A stretch of DNA of 64,000 bases from Iris pallida (taxonomy: Eukaryota; Streptophyta; Magnoliopsida; Asparagales; Iridaceae). Each line of letters begins with the position of its first letter. Within the stretch, counting starts at the first letter, position 1. Shown piece after piece: positions 41,729-57,477 of the stretch. The translations under genes and the position numbers were made by a program. The stretch lies in contig JANAVB010004019.1 of NCBI GenBank assembly GCA_029216955.1, forward strand, positions 1 through 64,000, read 5' to 3'. The notes beneath the pieces were generated by a model, which saw only the letters and a program-made list of their open reading frames with translations, searched no databases and was not told the DNA's origin.

Positions 41729-42401
41729 GATGAAAGAAAATTTTATTGATAATAGGAAAGCTCAGAAAGAGCATTACAAGATGTGACAGAGCCGAGAAAC
41801 ACAAAACTCGCTCCGGTAAACAAGTTAGCAGAAATTAAAAGCTGTTAAACTAAAACGGATTGATCGGGTGTGGGCGCTCGGCCCTAGGAATTTTTTTTCT
41901 TTTTTTTTTGGTGGTGGAATTCAAAATTTGAAAGAAGATTCAAATTTTAAAACCACAGGGGGATAGAGCCAGGAGCGCGTCCCGAGAGGGATGACGCATG
42001 ACCTGACAGGGGGAGAGGGTGGGCGCGGGGCCCAATGGGGAGGGCGCGGGGCCCAACGGGAAGGGCGCGGGGCCCCAGGAGGTGGGCGCGGGGCCCTAGG
42101 GCCAGCAGCGGAGCCCGGAGAGCGGGCGGCGCGAGGGGCCTCGAGCCCCCCGCCGGTGAGACGTACGGGGCGGGAGGAGGGGCGGAGAGGCCCGACGCGG
42201 AGGCTGAACAGCCGGAGGACCGGTCCAGGTGGCGAGGTAGGGGACGCGACTCCAGGGTGAGGGCGCAGGGGCGAGGCCTCCGGGCGGAGCAAGCCCAGAG
42301 GGGGCCTGGTCGGGGAGACGTCCGTACCCCACCCCCCGAGAGGGGGAGTGGGCCGAGGGGCTGGGGAGGGAGAGGCTCCGGCGAGGGGGTGGCCGAGGGA
42401 C

Positions 42402-42556
42402 GGGGGAGAGGGAGAGGGAGAGGGAGAGGGAGAGGGAGAGGGAGAGGGAGAGGGGGAGGCCGGAGGGGGCGGGCCGGACGAAGCGTCGCCGTCGGAGGAT
42501 GGAAAAGGGGGAGGAACAGGGGAGCGGGGAGGGAGGGAGGGAGGGAGGGGGAGGGG
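42402..42556. repeat. Purine-rich GAGGGA repeats and G-run cluster
   Basis: The plus strand has about eight GAGGGA units (42402-42452). A second cluster at 42526-42556 has at least five runs of three or more G separated by single A, a strong G-quadruplex pattern. Confidence 0.85.
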
Positions 42557-42591
42557 ACGGAGCGGGGAGGGAGGCCTCCGTGCCACGTCGC

Positions 42592-43413
42592 TCAACGGAG
42601 GGGACCGCCCGACCGGAGGCGGGAAGATCTCCGGAAGCCGTAGAGGTGGGGGTCTCGAAGAGGGGGAGACGGGTCAGAAAGAGGGACTGGGGCAGAAGCG
42701 GGTGGAGGGGCGGTCAGCGGGCTCGGGGAGAGGACCGTCTGGACGGAGGGGGTGGAGGGCCGCAGAGAGGGCGCGTCTGGGGGAGTCGCGCCCAACGGAG
42801 AGAGGACGGAGGTGGGCCACAAAGGAGCGGCCGGGGAAGCGGACGCGACGCCGGATGCGGAGGCCGGAGAGGGGAAGGGGGAGGAGGGGCCTGCAGGGAG
42901 GGACGGCTCCGCCGGACGACCGGCCAACGCGGAGGACGAGGCCGGCCGAGTCCAGGGGGGGTGACTCCCGAGGTGGGAGGAGCCGACGACTGCGGGGGAA
43001 GGGCAGCGACGGAGGAAGGAGGAGCCGGGCTGCGAGCCACAGGGGGAGGGTCGGGCTGCAGAGGGCGACGGGGACGTCGAGATCGGCGAGAGCGACGACG
43101 TCGCCGGCAGGGGAGAGAGTGGGGGAGAAGAGGAGGGGGAAGCCCGAGCGTCGAAAAGAAGGAGTGCCCCGCCGAAAAGACGGGGCCTAGCCGGCCGGAA
43201 CGGCGGCTGAGAGGGCGGGGGGGGAGGGGGCGGTGTCATCTCGAGGAGGCCGACCGGCCACACGCTCCAGCCCGTGAGGAGCGGGGGAGGCGGAGTGGCG
43301 AGCAACGGTGGCTGCGCTCCCCGGGAAGGGTGGCCGGAGAAGTGGCCAAGCCCAAGTCCGAGCGAGGGGACTCCCCAGGAGGGAGGAGCCCAGAGCCAGA
43401 GCCAGTCGGCCAT
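42592..43413 (-). CDS. Pro/Ser-rich ORF in GC-rich retroposon, 273 aa
   Basis: Minus-strand ORF starting at the first bases of the retroposon (ATGGCCGACTGG; MADWLWLWAPPSWGV...) and running 273 codons to TGA 42594-42592. It is rich in Pro, Ser, Ala and Leu; no domain is recognised. Another frame stays open from there to 41921, giving PSPSPSP repeats. Because GC-rich DNA keeps all six frames open (the plus strand has 280- and 349-codon frames), the coding status is doubtful. It could be a retrocopied GC-rich host transcript or the 5' part of a LINE-like unit. Confidence 0.3.
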   Translation of the reverse strand: MADWLWLWAPPSWGVPSLGLGLGHFSGHPSRGAQPPLLATPPPPLLTGWSVWPVGLLEMTPPPPPPPSQPPFRPARPRLFGGALLLFDARASPSSSPPLSPLPATSSLSPISTSPSPSAARPSPCGSQPGSSFLRRCPSPAVVGSSHLGSHPPWTRPASSSALAGRPAEPSLPAGPSSPFPSPASASGVASASPAAPLWPTSVLSPLGATPPDAPSLRPSTPSVQTVLSPSPLTAPPPASAPVPLSDPSPPLRDPHLYGFRRSSRLRSGGPLR

Positions 43414-43416
43414 TTT

Positions 43417-43520
<104 letters not shown>

Positions 43521-44744
43521 AGATTTTGTTTATGATTATGTCACTTGATTACATTCATTACCACATCTGGACGACCCTTAAATTGCATTATATGATTTTG
43601 ATCATAGCTAGATTTTATTTCTAATATTGATCGTGCCTTGATGGTTTGGATATTAACTTAATCATGCCATGACAATTTTATATTTTTCTTGCTTATGATT
43701 AGATCTTGAGCATATCTAAATAATTTTGATCATATTAGGATCATGTCAAACTTGATAATAATCATATGTGTATGATTGGTCTATTTTCTGAATGATTTTG
43801 ATCTTAATCACAATTGTGCCTAAATGATTTCATTATTTTATCATGTTTCAAATCAGTTATAAAATTTAATTTTGTTCATTCTTGAATTTGATTTCTAGTA
43901 AACCAAAATTTCAATTTTTTTGATTATTCTTAGTCGTACCATTTCTATATTGATCGTATTTTAGCATTTATGAACCTATTAGTTGTGACTATATCAAATC
44001 CTAAATAATTTTTGACTGTATTTTATTAATCGTGTTTAATTATTTGAATTTGAGTCATGATCATGCTAGTTATGCCTAAACAATTTCTTATTGGACTTTT
44101 GTCACAATTTTATTCTTGATCTTAGTTAGAATTTAATTATGATTATATTGTTTTGGTACTATTTGTAGTATGCTTAAATTTTGATTTTGATCATGCTTAG
44201 GATTTAACCATGACAAATCATTCTATTTTACCATGCCTAAATTTTAAACTTGATCACTTCTAGATCATTCTGATTCTACTAGTCGTATTTAAATTTTGAT
44301 TATATGTTTAACCGATTTTAATTATTTTCAAAAATAATGATCTAGATTTTAAATGAATAAGATGTACTGGTATGACATATAGTTAAATTTTGGACATATA
44401 TCTAGTTGATTAGCAAGCTGAAGGAAGTACAAGATATATTGCGGGAAATATTATATGTGTTTAGTAAGAAAATATGGGAAGACAATTTTCCAAGATTATG
44501 ACGATGATTAACAATTCAGGAACAGAAGCGAAAATCTGCCCTCATGAGCTAGGAGTGACTTCATTTTCTAAGGAGGGAAGAATGCTAATTGTGAGCAGTT
44601 GGATTGATCAAATAGTTTACCTCATAGATTAGCTAAGGAGGAGTTAGCATTTTAGACACAAGGCAGTTAAGGGATACCCTTGCTTGTTAGAGACTTGAAT
44701 GTACCCCAGCCTTTATCTTTGAAATTTTGAGGACAAAATTTTCT
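43521..44744 (+). other. C interior, right non-coding part
   Basis: AT-rich, no gene. From 43560 to 44330 a loose repeat keeps recurring: TGATCATG, TAAATGATTTTGATC and TGCCTAAAT variants spaced roughly 30-60 bp, as in a decayed tandem array. The polypurine tract AAGGAGGGAAG follows at 44745-44755. Confidence 0.5.
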
Positions 44745-44757
44745 AAGGAGGGAAGCT

Positions 44758-47912
<3,155 letters not shown>

Positions 47913-47917
47913 CGGTG

Positions 47918-48072
47918 GGATCATGCGGTATAGGTAATTGGGATTGGTTCAGGCCTTACATGATAATTCTCTTTTAAGACATATGGGCCCAATTCAATAT
48001 CACATTTCATGGGCCAATTTTGGTTCGAGTCACGCCGCGTTCCCAACACCATACACATATATAAAAAATAAT

Positions 48073-48114
<42 letters not shown>

Positions 48115-48168
48115 TAAAACAATTTACTTTTCTAATATCGTTATCAGCATTAACGTTTGAGAAGCTCC
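47918..48168 (+). repeat. Copia-like 3' LTR, second part
   Basis: Continues 36077 across C: GGATCATGCGGTATAGG, CATATGGGCCCAATTC, CATGGGCCAATTTTGG. It then holds a (TA)n block (48077-48111) and is cut by element D at 48169. Confidence 0.6.
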
Positions 48169-50274
48169 TATAATGACCCGCTCCGCCCTAACGGAATGCC
48201 GATTCAAACGACAAGTGCAACGACTCATTTGAATCATTGACTCGAAGAGTTGCGTTGACCCGATGAAGTATCGATGTGAACCAACGCAAGAGTTACAGTG
48301 GCCCTTCAGAAGAATCCATATTTGGACATTCAAAGGCACGCTCAGAGTCTCGCTTGGCCGATACGATCATCGCTAAGGTGGGTGGCTCCGATGAACCTGT
48401 CTTTGCTTAGCCTGGGTACATAATAATACAAACAATATTGCTAGATCTCTAGGCGATAACCTCCTGCATGCTAATAAGAGAACTCAACGCACCTAGCTGA
48501 GGGAATAATCCCATCTTGTATGCTTGTGTAGAACATGGAAATGAACTTGGGAAAATTACTTAAACCCTCTCGTACCGCACTCCACGCTCGTGCCAAGGCA
48601 CAGCTTACTTTTCGAGTAGAATTATTTATACGTTCACTTATGAATAAAATGATTGTCACTTAGAGCGTACCACAACTCGAGGCACGAAATAATTAATGGT
48701 TCATTGAATTAAGGTAGGAAGACTGTCAACCGAGCCGAGAGATGAAAACATGGAAGGGCTTTGGGATCGTTGGGTCGCCAAGGCGGTTCCCACACAGGGA
48801 GCTGCATAATGAATGAATGTATGAACGAATGAATAAGTGAATGAATAAATGAACAAACGAATGAATGAACAAGTAAAAGAAAGAAAGATAAGAATGAAAG
48901 AATGATTAGCGACATGTATGTCGGGGATGTGCAACGGGGCTCGCTACTTGCGCTACACGGATACCGTCGCCAAGCTAGTCGATAATCTATTATGGCTCAT
49001 GACAGACGATAAGTTACTCCACTATGGCTCATGACAGCCCGATAAGTTAATCTATTATGGCTCATGACAGCCCGATAAGTTAAACTAAAAATGAGAATAC
49101 AAAATGGTCGCGGACAACTCGTGTACGAGGGATGGGAAGAAGGATTCCACGGACGATCAAAGACATCGTGCCGGCCTAGGCAAAATTATGGCTTACGGGC
49201 AGCTTGTGTGCGGGCTCAATCACACAAGCGACGTAAGGCCGGGTATTATGTAGCCTATCAGGGTGTACCAGCTATCACGCTTGATAGGTAACATCACTAT
49301 GAATACCATAAGTATAGTCCAAATAGCTTGGTGCCAGCGACCGGTGCATATAGATTAAGTGGGCTCACTGGTGGCAATCTACGTGCAATTCTTTGCATTG
49401 AAAAAAGTAATCTGAGAAGATGAATAACTATGTAACTGAATGAAATGCATATGGACAAAGCTTGAGTATAACACATAAAAAGAACTTGAGTACTTCGTTC
49501 AACGCTAAGGCAGAAATACGCTGGTGAAACTCGTATTTTCTTATGCAATCCATCAATTCGTAATGTATAAAATGTTGGCTAACTTGGTTTATCTTGAACA
49601 GGGAAGATCGTATGGTAAGTATGGTAAGTTGCACATGTTATTCTTATGCGACACTTGATGCCCGTAACACGAGATAGATTTTCCAATATGCCATGAAACT
49701 GATCCTAAGGCAAGATTAGTAAGACAATAACTGATAGATGGTGCACAAGAATAAATTGAACGTATTTGGTAATGATAGCGAACGGGCGAGCTAGCCTCCC
49801 CACCAGTGCATGCAATGTACGATTGCATAGATTGCTTGCAGGGTACGGGAGAACCTCGTATGGTGCAGAGTCGTCACTCGAACGTGCTAAGGCACGGAGC
49901 TAACTCTGGAGCCTTGGAGTGTTGCAAAGGAGCTGAAGCACCATATACAGGACATAATGTATCGGAATATTGCCATGTATCATTCCATATTGTAAGCCGC
50001 TTGACACGCCTTTTATGTTTCAGAAGAGAGAGCTTGAGCAAATTGTAATCTCGGCCTAGCGTCGCTTGTAATACTTCTTGAATATCAATAAAGGCTCTTG
50101 AATTTGTTCCAAGTTGTGTTCATTTACTTTCGCTATAAATGGGGACACTTTGTACGACTTTGTGGCCTAGCTTTAATCGGCCTTTTCTGGACTTGGCCTT
50201 GCACGAGCGCCCTAGGCTCGTGCGGCATCACGCCCAAGCGAGGACGATCGCTCCTCAGAAAGTGGGACGTAACA
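48169..50274 (+). repeat. 5' LTR of D
   Basis: 2106 bp, ending GTGGGACGTAACA just before the primer site. It contains a (GAAT)n-like stretch (48806-48895) and a three-copy 33-bp tandem repeat (48986-49083). Confidence 0.78.
48986..49083. repeat. 33-bp tandem repeat, three copies
   Basis: Units of TCTATTATGGCTCATGACAG plus CCCGATAAGTTAA begin at 48986, 49018 and 49051. Confidence 0.92.
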
Positions 50275-50277
50275 GAT

Positions 50278-50289
50278 TGGTATCAGAGC
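50278..50289 (+). other. Primer-binding site of D (tRNA-iMet)
   Basis: TGGTATCAGAGC three bases inside the LTR end (GATTGGTATCAGAGCACGG): a perfect match to the standard plant iMet primer site. Confidence 0.92.
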
Positions 50290-50312
50290 ACGGCTTTACG
50301 TCCTTGGACTTC

Positions 50313-50711
50313 ATGTTGATTCTTTTAGTTTTGAAAGCTCGTTCATGGATAAAAGAAGTGTACGCTCTCTCTCTCATTGTTCCTTGGGATGTTCCATACA
50401 ATAAGTATAATATTTTCAAAATCTTGTATAAGTATCCGGTTGAACGGGATCGAGATGCGAAGGCCTTTGTGCCGAACTGTGTCCGACTCAAGTTGAAAGG
50501 AAATCATGCTAAAGTTAGCAAGTGGTGTGCGTGCTTCAATAGCCTTACGCTGACACTAGCGTATGAGCGTGAGAGACCAGGGTATAGTTCGAACGGGATG
50601 ACTATGCACATAGCATTTTGGCTAAGTTGTGCCAAGTATCGCGTACCTAGACCTTCTGGTACGAGCGAGTTTGCGAGCGAGTTTGAATATCGCTCCGATG
50701 AGAATAAGTGA
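50313..50711 (+). CDS. Unrecognised ORF in D interior, 132 aa
   Basis: The only sizeable ORF after the primer site, at the position of gag. The product starts MLILLVLKARSWIKEVY and ends SEFASEFEYRSDENK, with Cys-containing SKWCACFNS and FWLSCAKY but no zinc knuckle or gag capsid motif. It may be a gag remnant out of recognition range, or chance. Confidence 0.25.
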   Translation: MLILLVLKARSWIKEVYALSLIVPWDVPYNKYNIFKILYKYPVERDRDAKAFVPNCVRLKLKGNHAKVSKWCACFNSLTLTLAYERERPGYSSNGMTMHIAFWLSCAKYRVPRPSGTSEFASEFEYRSDENK

Positions 50712-53382
50712 GCCTTAGAGCGTATATCGATAGAAATGCTAACTGACCAACGGTAAGGCAAGCGCGGGGAATGGTTCTTAGATTTTTAGGAACGGGTGAA
50801 CGTATATTCGAACGTGCCGATAGTGAACCAAATGATCATTTCGAGGATTCGTAGAATGACTTGACCCTAAGTGGTGTATGCAATAGTCTTGAAGAAGAAT
50901 AAGAGTGAGTTTTGACGATTAGTCAAGTGTCTTGAACCCTGAGTGATGTATGGACCGTCTTGGAAATTATTCGAGCAAAATTAAGGATTTACGGGTAGCA
51001 ATGAGTATATCCGCAAGCGGTGTTATCGTGCAAAGCCTTAGAAAAGTAACGCTTAATTGGTCGTGATTCGAGGGTCTCGAACGAAGTATCGTTCGGATAA
51101 TTCGTGAATGTGTGAAGTGAATTTAAAAACGGTATTGAATAACAATTCATTAAAGGTGAAACGAATGAATGTTTTGGTTGAGGAAACTTAGTGGATCGTA
51201 TATGCGATTTCAAATTTAGTCAAATGGATCGAAACTTGAGTTGAGGTAAAATACTCATAGATGAAATCAAAGATAGCACGATTGGAAGATAGCGTGCATG
51301 AAAACATTGGTTTGAAGATACGAGAATGATTCTAAGGATTTGGGATAGATGTTGCTCAATGACTCGAGTTAGGATAGAACGATGCGAATTGAGGAATTAT
51401 GTTGCACGACTCGGATTTCATTGCTAAAGGAAGATCGTCAGGTTACGTACATCATCGATGGTATTGAGGTGTATCAAAGATCGATGTGTGATAACTCAGG
51501 GTACTCTGACTGATGCTCGTGTAAAGTGTTATTGTTTTGATGGATGCTAAAGTAAAGATCTGAATGAAATGAGTGCTTGAATGAAAATGAGAGTGTCTTG
51601 ATTGTTTCAAGGATTACCACAATATTGACGTTTTTGTCTTGTTCGAGCACAACTCCAGCCTTACACATGTGTTACGTCGGATTTAGAAAGATCATTCTGC
51701 GTGAGCGCTGACATGGTGATTCATGTCTAGCGGGAATGATCGAACTCGAGAGATTAGGGCGTGGCAATTTGGATTGTTTCGACTTGTGGTTTGATGCGAA
51801 GGTGATTTCGATGATTGGTCGGACTTGTGATTGACTTTGATGATTGAGTAGATCCAATCTGCGTATCAAGAATGAATTAGTCTAGACTCAAAGCATGAGT
51901 TACGCCTCGATGAGAAAGGTTATCCCACAGGAGAGTTGGCATGGTGATTCATGTCTAGCGTGGATAACCAGACTTACGTGAGATCGGGACGTGACATATT
52001 ATTAAGCGATGACCTTGTGGTCGAATACGTAAATTGTGTTGAACGACTTAGAGATTATGGTATGAGAATTATGGTTTGGTGACATATCATGTCGTAGTGT
52101 AATTGAATTGGATATGATGGATAAGTGAATTATATCAAATACATTTGAAGAGATAGACTATGCCAATTGCTAGTTTGGACATGCAATATTGATATGCCGA
52201 GGATTTGGTTGAGCAGAACCTATCATAGGATGACTTTGCTGAATGGACTCGGACCCCGGAATAATTATCTTGATGCGGATAGGATGAACACTGCTCGATG
52301 TTTAGAAAATTGAGTGAAGCGAGCTTGGGTAGAGTATCCCGCACGAACGAACAATAGTTTGACCATAGGATTGGGGCAAGCGTCATGCAACGAGTTTTCA
52401 TGATGAACCGCGAACTTGAGTTATAACTATGACGTTGTGAGCTGACCTAGCGGATAGGTGGACAACCTTATGCCGAGTGACTAAACTTGTGTGACCGACT
52501 TTAGAAATCGGATGGACGATAGATCTAGGGCAACAAAACTTAGAGTTAGGACGTGGAACTGGGAGTGTACGTTAGCGATACTGATATTAGACCCGAACGA
52601 AATGAATGATAGAAATCGGTGATACGCAAAAAAAGTTGGGATAACGAATTTGAATCATTAATGGAAAGACGTACTTGATGATAGTGTAATGCTTGATTTT
52701 GGATCGAACAAGAATTACTTAAACTTTGGTCGACTCCGCTAGAAGTATCGTGCTGATTTCGTAAGACGAGAATGGTTGATAAATGAATCGTGTCATCTTA
52801 AGGATCGAGATAGACGATAGTGAAGTGAACTAGAGTTCGGTTTTAATCAAGTTAGTAAAACGACCGACAAATTTGAAACTATTACGAGTAGCTTGTCCGA
52901 CTTCGCTATCGCTAAGCTTGGTTAAAATGTATATATTCGGGGGATACCTTAAATATGTGCACGATCCAAACTCAGCGATATGATAAACTCGAATGCAGTT
53001 GTAAGTGTGTTGAGATACGCATGGATGAACGGATGAGTGAGTTAGCCTCAGCCTACAACCCTCATGTTTGATGAATTATAACGCACCTCGTGTGACCATT
53101 ATAGTCCCGTGATAGGGCACAATAGTGACAAAGTCAAAGAAACACAACGATTGAATGGGTATCATCAACTCTCGAATGAGTGGTAAAGTTATTCAACGAA
53201 ATTGACCAAACGCATGTGACACGAAACTTAGAAAGATACCCGAGTATAGTTCGATACCATCGAAGGATAAAGTCATTCGAAAGGAATTGTCTAAGATACG
53301 CACACGTCATGAGTTAAGCAACGGTAGGATGACTTGCACTCAAGAAGTCTCAAGGACGAGGCTTATTCTGAGTGGTATATAA
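50712..53382 (+). other. D interior, non-coding
   Basis: No ORF above background and no pol motif on either strand. A ~70-bp block containing GGTGATTCATGTCTAGCG appears at about 51705 and again at about 51930. Dispersed TGAATG/CGATTCGA motifs suggest decayed sequence. Confidence 0.55.
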
Positions 53383-53792
53383 TGTAATGACCCGCTCCGC
53401 CCTAGCGGAATGCCGATTCAAATGGAAAATACAACAACTCATTTGAATCGTTGACTCAAAGTGTTGCATTGACACGATGAAGTATCAATGTGAACCGATG
53501 CAAGAGTGTTGGCCCTTCAAAAGAATCCAGACTTAGACGTTTAAAGGCGAGCTCAGAGTCTCGCATGGCCGATGCGATCATCACTAAGGTGGGTGGCTCC
53601 GATGAACCTGTCTTTGCTTAGCCTGGACACATAATAATACAGACAATATTGCTAGATCGCTAGATGATAACCCCCTGCATGCTAATAAGAGAACTCAACG
53701 CACCTAGCTAAGGGAATAATCCTATCTTGTATGCTTGTGTAGAACATGGAAATGAACTTGGGAAAATTACTTAAACCCTCTCGCACCACACT
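53383..53792 (+). repeat. 3' LTR of D, truncated by G
   Basis: Starts TGTAATGACCCGC and aligns with 48169-48580. The alignment stops at CGCACCACACT where LTR G begins (TGTCATGCCC). Confidence 0.8.
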
Positions 53793-54249
53793 TGTCATGC
53801 CCTATAAGCCAGAATACTGGAGAGCAGGGTACAGACACAGCCAGCTACGTACATTGGAGTACAACACACTTTGCAATATGGTCACGGCTGTCTAGATACA
53901 TGAGGGGTTATCTACAAGCCAACAGTCTCTTATGGTCAAGAACAAGCCTCATGTCTCAATCTCAAGCAAGTAATTAATTGTTATAAGATGTTTGATCATC
54001 AGACATAGGTATCCCAAACATTACATATTCAGATGATCATGAAGCTAGTCATACAAAATACGAAGACTAGCAATAGTTAAGTCATACATGATCAACCCTA
54101 GGATTTGCCAATCATGTAACAACCCTTAGGTTGAAAGAAATTAAGTTTCAACACGAGCTAACACTTGCTCGATGACTAAATGCCTTAAAATAATAATTTA
54201 CAATAGAGTAGGAGAGCAAAATAAGAAACCCACCCGCTGCCACGGTTAC
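53793..54249 (-). repeat. LTR G, end portion
   Basis: Begins TGTCATGCCC, the reverse complement of an LTR end GGGCATGACA, like the end of the LTR of E. It is cut at 54250 by E. The rest and the internal region are off-window. No gene. Confidence 0.5.
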
Positions 54250-56050
54250 TGTCATGCCCCGAGTCGATAAACCGTTCGTCCCTAATAGTATTATGCCGAA
54301 TCGATCGTCCTCGCTAAGGCGTGATGCCGTACGAGTCTGGAATTACACTCGTACAAGGAAAGAACGTTACGTTTGATCATTATATTGAAACACCAAGTTG
54401 AAACTTCATAAATCACATCAGAATTGAACACACAGTTTAGGAAGATAAAAATATGCTTTTCGTTCATAGTTTGCAATAAAGTACAAGTCATAATTACATT
54501 GGATGCCTGTGGCTACATTGATTGAAATAAAAGAAATGTACTCGACAAGCTGCCTAAACTAATACTTGTCGTTCCATACATTTACCCCTTTATACATAAG
54601 CCTTCTATGAATTGGCTTCAAAATACTTCAGAATAGGAAGAGCTTCAAAATGCCTTTCTGCACTTCAGCTTCAGTTTAGAGCTCCCGTCGTACCTGGGGA
54701 GTTGGGGCGAGGGTTAGCACACTTGCTAAGTGGATGTGACGAATCCACTCGTCTAAACCGACTCTGATTGTTAAGGTAGGCATGCTTTAGAGTTTTTTTC
54801 TATTTAGAACTAAATAAATTCAGTTCATATCGATAGCCATCTTTGATGTAATAAAGCATATAGTAAAACATAACAATTTATCACAATCTTACCATGGCCA
54901 TGCTCGTTCCTGCATAAAAATAAGATAATATTTACTACCTGCATAAGATAATAGGTGAGCATGCTACTATCTTATATGTGCGGTCACTGGTGTTACACAC
55001 CACTTGGTATCTCAATGGCATTTTGTCCCGTTCAGTCTAGGTTGCAAGCCTGACTGACGGTCTCGTAATGCATCAGTGCCGAAGCACGATTATTAATTCC
55101 TCCTAGGTCGATTCGATATCGATGCCCCGGATACCGATTCGAGGAAAATCAAACTTGTGCAGAAGCTGTCCATGACCATGCCAATGCATGAACAGTTTAA
55201 TATATGCAAACAGATTTATATAGCGTAGACAATATTGAATGACATTGTCATTTCTCCCAACACATATAACGATTCATTTCCCCAAAGCCGTACTTCTGAT
55301 TTAGCGTCCCGTAGGCACCAAATTGCCCGATGCATCATAAGCCACAATCGACGTTTCATATTTTTTTGCAGCACGTGAAATAGTCTATCTTTTTACTAGA
55401 ACCTTAAACTTTTTTATTTTGGTGCGAAACTTATATTTTCAGAGTAGATTACTCTAAATCGATACATTTTTCTCGAGTTCTTGATCTTAGTGGATTGGCA
55501 TGCATTTACTTGGCATCGTTGATTTGAATAAGTTCGAGGCAAAGGAATTTTATTTGCGGGACAGAGTAGAAAAGAAGGGCCGAATCACCCACCAAGTATT
55601 TTGATCGTGCCGACCGTCGAAGCGCTTCGCAACATTTAAGCTTTAATTATGCGAGCTCCTGCAATGGCACCAACACTTAGTCAGAATTCCTTCTTTAATC
55701 TTTCATTTCAAAATTCGTAGAATGCATTCACAAAATGACATGAAACACATTCATCACAACCAAGCGACAAAAGCTCCAAGAAAATCATACAGCAGTCCGA
55801 TCTCGTCGAAGGGTCTCTTATATAGAGCTCACTCGCCGAGACATAGCCTGCTGCATCTAGGACTTATTTCAATAGAAGTTGTTCTATTAATTGGATCGAT
55901 TCTCGTAACATTCGTCCAAATCGATTTGATCGATGCCGCAAGGTGTTATCATTTACCAAGCTCAGCGATCGAGTCAGATGGCCATCTAAGTTCCCGATCG
56001 ATCTGACCGCAAGCATATTACGGAGTCCGTCGCCTATCGAAAGCGGGACA
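54250..56050 (-). repeat. 3' LTR of E
   Basis: 1801 bp, minus-strand TGTCCCGCTTTCG...CTCGGGGCATGACA. The end resembles the LTR ends of D and G. The 5' boundary is less certain because the sequence before it (TTAGTGGTATATTATATAG) is a poor polypurine tract. Confidence 0.65.
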
Positions 56051-56115
56051 CTATATAATATACCACTAAGAAAAAGTTTTATTCCAAAACTTAAGAACAA
56101 GGGTATGACCTTAAA

Positions 56116-57477
56116 TTAGGCAAACAACGAAGGGTACTTCTCCTTCATCTCTGCATCCATTTCTCACGTCGACTCTTTAACTGAATGGTTCCGCCAAAGC
56201 ACGTGGACCAGGAACATCGATCGATTTTGTAATCCCTTCTACGATCCAAAATTTGAATAGGCTCCTCTGAGTAACACAAGTCAGTACGTAGCTCCAACTG
56301 ATCGAAGCTAACCACGTGACTTGGATCGTGCACGTATTTTCGAAGTTGTAAAACATGGAAAACATTGTACATATTAGCCAAGGTAGGTGGTAGTGCGATC
56401 CGATAAGCAACTATTGCAACTTGTTCGATGATCTCGAAGGGGCCTACAAATCTTGGGCTCAATTTGCCTTTAACGTCGAACCGCATCACGCCATGCATGG
56501 GCGTTACAAAACACATGGTTCCCGACCAAAATTCTATCGGTCATCGACGAAGATCTGCGTAACTCTTTTGTCGACTTTACGCGATACGGAGTCTATCTCG
56601 GATCAAGCGAACCTTTTCGACGACTTGCTCCACCAGTTCCAGTCCGAGCACTTGTCGCTCTCCGACTTCGTCCCAGCATATTGGAGAACGACACTTCCCC
56701 CTGTAGAGTGCTTCATATGGAGCCATCTGAATGCTCGACTGATAACTGTTGTTATACGCAAACTCCGTAAGCGGCAAATGCGTATACCAACTAGCCTTTA
56801 GATCGATCGCACACAGACACAACATATCCTCTAAGATTTGATTTACCCTCTCCGTTTGACCGTCTGTCTGGGGATGGTATGCAGAACTAAAATTTAGTTT
56901 GGTCCCCATCGTCGCTTAAAGGCTCGTCCAAAAATGCGATTGGAATCGCCTGTCTCTGTCCAAAATTATTGTGGCTGATACCCCGTACAGTCGAACAATC
57001 TCGTCGATAGATTTGCACTAACCGATCAATGTTCCATCCTACTTTAATTGTAATGAAGTGAGACGACTTGGTCATTCTATCAACAATGACCTAAATCGCA
57101 TATTCCTCGTGGCGTCTTCGAAATTCTACAATAAAATCCATCGAGATATTGTCCCACTTCTACTCGGGAATGGCGAGGTTCTACAGCTCTCCGCCTAGTA
57201 TTTGGTGTTCTACCTTCACTTGTTGACACGCCAAACACTGCGACACGAAAGTATCCACGTCTTTCTTTATGCCGTGCCACCAAAAGTTTGTGCTCAAGTC
57301 CTTGTACATCTTGGTACTTCCAGGATATAACGAGTACTTCGCATAATGTACCTCCATCAGAATTTCTTTTCTGAGTTCAGTAGTTTTAGGAATGCAGAGC
57401 CTTTCTTTTAGTCGCATTTTCCCGTCTCCATCTTCCGCAAAGTCAGTCGTCCTTTCTGTTGAAATTACCTCGCACAT
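56116..57477 (-). pseudogene. Element E integrase
   Basis: Minus strand, several frames. Zinc region VHYAKYSLYPGSTKMYKDL...CLACQQVK; core with IVDRMTKSSHF and YHPQTDGQTERVNQILEDML; then EFAYNNSYQSSIQMAPYEALY, KLSPRFVGPFEIIEQV, ANMYNVFHVLQLRKYV and a broken chromodomain-like tail ending KEKYPSLFA at TAA 56118-56116. Closely similar in layout to the T1 integrase. Confidence 0.9.

Larger units (their letters stand above)
48169..53792 (+). mobile_element. Non-autonomous LTR element D
   Basis: 5' LTR 48169-50274 (start TATAATGACC, probably mutated from TGTAATGACC), tRNA-iMet primer site, 3.1-kb interior without gag-pol, and a 3' LTR from 53383 that is cut at 53792 by LTR G. Over the first ~135 bases the LTRs differ at roughly 14% of sites, making D one of the older insertions here. 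The end of its LTR (CGGCATCACGCC..AGCGAGGACGATCG) is shared with the LTR of E, so D may be a non-autonomous relative of E. Confidence 0.78.

Noticed and set aside
48806..48895. GAAT-rich stretch as a possible regulatory array
   Set aside because: Simple decayed tetranucleotide repeat inside an LTR; no spacing or motif beyond that.
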